This document shows positions 62,540 to 64,000 of a stretch of 64,000 nucleotides of DNA, one piece after another. The notes beneath the pieces are model-generated. The model had not been told where the DNA came from and did not search any database. It saw only the letters and a list, made by a program, of their open reading frames with translations. Where the stretch lies: positions 13,634,501-13,698,500 of the forward strand of contig NC_092562.1 of NCBI RefSeq assembly GCF_037975245.1, in the 5' to 3' direction. The number at the start of each line of letters is the position of its first letter. Position 1 is the first letter of the stretch. Origin of the DNA: Apostichopus japonicus. Its lineage: Eukaryota > Echinodermata > Holothuroidea > Aspidochirotida > Stichopodidae. A program made the position numbers and the translations under genes.

Positions 62540-63521
62540 CACTGGCGGATCCAGGGCCTTTGTTTGGGAGGGGCCAAAGTGGCATGAGAGTGATATGGGG
62601 GAGGGGTCTAAGGGGAGGGGAAAATTTTCTATTGCTGAATGCCCTCAGATGCAATTTGGTGCGATAAAAGTGTACAATGGTGATGTTAATTTACTTCTAA
62701 AAAAAATGTTTCCCAGGTGTAATTTTCTAAAATATTTATGAAACAAAGTTGGGATCATCTTTCTCAAGAAATTTTATTTCTCATAGGTTATAAATTTCTT
62801 ACAACCAGCCTGTAACTGCAAAATGGTGTTAAACTGTAAATCCTCATGCTCATACATTTACATAACTCCCAACTCTTGAGAAGGCAAATGCTGGTCCATG
62901 CCACGAATCGCCGTCCTGGGGGAGGGGTATAAATGAATGAATTTTTTGGGAATCCTGTGATGCCTACATGTAAAATGGTGGCACTTAGAAAGGCTTTTGT
63001 CACCCAAAATTTTCTGAGAAATCTGCATTTTTTTGTGTGTAACATCAATAAATTGAATAGTAGGTGATAATTCATTCTTTCCCGTGGCATGAAAATGTTC
63101 GCTGCTCGCCCCAATGAAAAGAATTATAGGCTAATTTGAGGTTCAAATGATGCTGTAAAGGAGGTTTTATACTCTATTATGCTAAATGCTAAAGAAATGA
63201 TGGTTGCTAAGTCAAAATTTGATGCAATTTTTTTTATGTATACTTGACAATTACAATGCGGTTTTTTCGGACGCTTGTGCGGGTCAGCGGGTTTGGGTGT
63301 TAGAATGCGGGTCTAATTCCCGCGAATTGCGGGTCAGTTGGGAGCTCTGCATTTAATTTTAAACCACAAAACGAAAAGGTTTAGACTAGTCTACCACTGC
63401 TATTCCTCTCGATTTATTTAATTCCAATCATATGATTTAGCGGATGTTCGGAAACACTTTTGGCTCACCTTTGGGGGGGGGGCCATTGCCCCCCTTGGCC
63501 CCCCCCTTGGATCCTCCAGTG
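62540..63521. mobile_element. hAT-like non-autonomous element with perfect 8-bp target duplication
   Basis: Begins CACTGGCGGATCCAGGG and ends with the inverse of CACTGGAGGATCCAAGG. The octamer CTTTATAT flanks both sides exactly (62532-62539 and 63522-63529). Length is 982 bp. The interior has no transposase-like frame. Confidence 0.85.
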
Positions 63522-63725
63522 CTTTATATACACTAAGGTTAGATAGATACAAGGCGCTACGTAATGCACATTTGGAAAAAATATCTCTGTGCAGGATGAA
63601 ATGAACATTTTCCACCTAATGAAAGTGATGAACTGTACCTTATGTCGCAGAATCAGCAGGTATATTTAGTCTCAAATAATTCAAAAGTTCGAAATACCTA
63701 CGAAGGCAGCTTGTCTTATGGAACA

Positions 63726-63960
63726 CAGGTGCGTATCCAGGGGGGGCGTTGGGGGCGCGCGCCCCCCGGGTAAGAAAAAGAGAAGAGAAAAAAAGAGAAG
63801 AAAAAAGGAAAAAAGAGGGGAAAAAAGAGGAGGAGGAGAGGAAGGAAGGGAAAAGAAATAGAAGAAAGAGAGAAAAAGGAGAAAAAGAGGGAGTAAAAGA
63901 AAAACGCGAAGACACCGGGAAGAGAAAGAAGAACAGTGACATCATTACAGCGCTGAAGGG
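63726..63960. repeat. Purine-rich element with CAGGTGCGTATCCAGG-type terminus
   Basis: Starts CAGGTGCGTATCCAGGGGGG, has a GC-rich palindrome GGGGGCGCGCGCCCCC, then about 150 bp of almost pure A/G. A further terminus-like CAGTGACGGATCA follows at about 63965 and is cut by the window edge. The Lys/Glu-rich open frame is an artefact. Confidence 0.55.
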
Positions 63961-64000
63961 TAGCCAGTGACGGATCAATAATTTCGTAAAAGTGTGACTC

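Noticed and set aside
63749-63970. Lys/Glu-rich 73-aa frame
   Set aside because: It is a purine-run artefact inside a repeat element.

Overview
The window reads as nuclear DNA of a marine invertebrate animal. Genes are split by GT-AG introns and intergenic space is long and AT-rich. Microsatellites, tRNA-derived SINEs, 3' ends of CR1/L2-like LINEs and many small inverted-repeat DNA transposons are interspersed. The gene set (a DOMON/cytochrome b561 ferric reductase without a Reeler domain, UDP-glycosyltransferases, a multi-exon hAT-derived gene) and the repeats would suit an echinoderm or other deuterostome, but the species cannot be fixed from sequence alone.

Layout. 1-9.5 kb, plus strand: the last five coding exons of a ferric-chelate-reductase-1-like (FRRS1-like) gene; earlier exons lie before the window. 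9.5-22 kb: intergenic, with a TTAA-flanked MITE, a LINE fragment, a hAT-like element, a tRNA-derived SINE and a three-unit tandem repeat. 22.1-34.6 kb, minus strand: a complete paralogous FRRS1-like gene in 12 coding exons (449 aa: signal peptide, DOMON, six-helix cytochrome b561 core). The two paralogs lie tail to tail and share intron phases. 34.6-48.6 kb: gene-poor, with MITEs, foldbacks, a LINE fragment and AT microsatellites. 48.6-50.8 kb, plus strand: a multi-exon hAT-transposase-derived gene with at least two reading-frame breaks. 51-54 kb: an (AT)n tract, SINEs and nested hAT-like MITEs. 54.3-62.0 kb, minus strand: a UDP-glucuronosyltransferase locus. 62-64 kb: an intact hAT-like MITE with a perfect target duplication, then purine-rich repeat.

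The most interesting feature is the UGT locus. One set of downstream exons (2-4: UDP-sugar-binding half, membrane anchor, KxKxx tail) is preceded by two tandem, paralogous first exons (1A at 59.2-58.3 kb, 1B at 62.0-61.0 kb). Each encodes a full N-terminal acceptor-binding half, and both end in a phase-0 donor at the same protein position. No second set of exons 2-4 is visible between them. This is the architecture of the vertebrate UGT1A variable-first-exon locus. Exon 1B carries a single-base frameshift and a duplicated splice donor, so it may be decaying, or the frameshift may be an assembly error. Whether 1B is ever spliced to the common exons is untested here.
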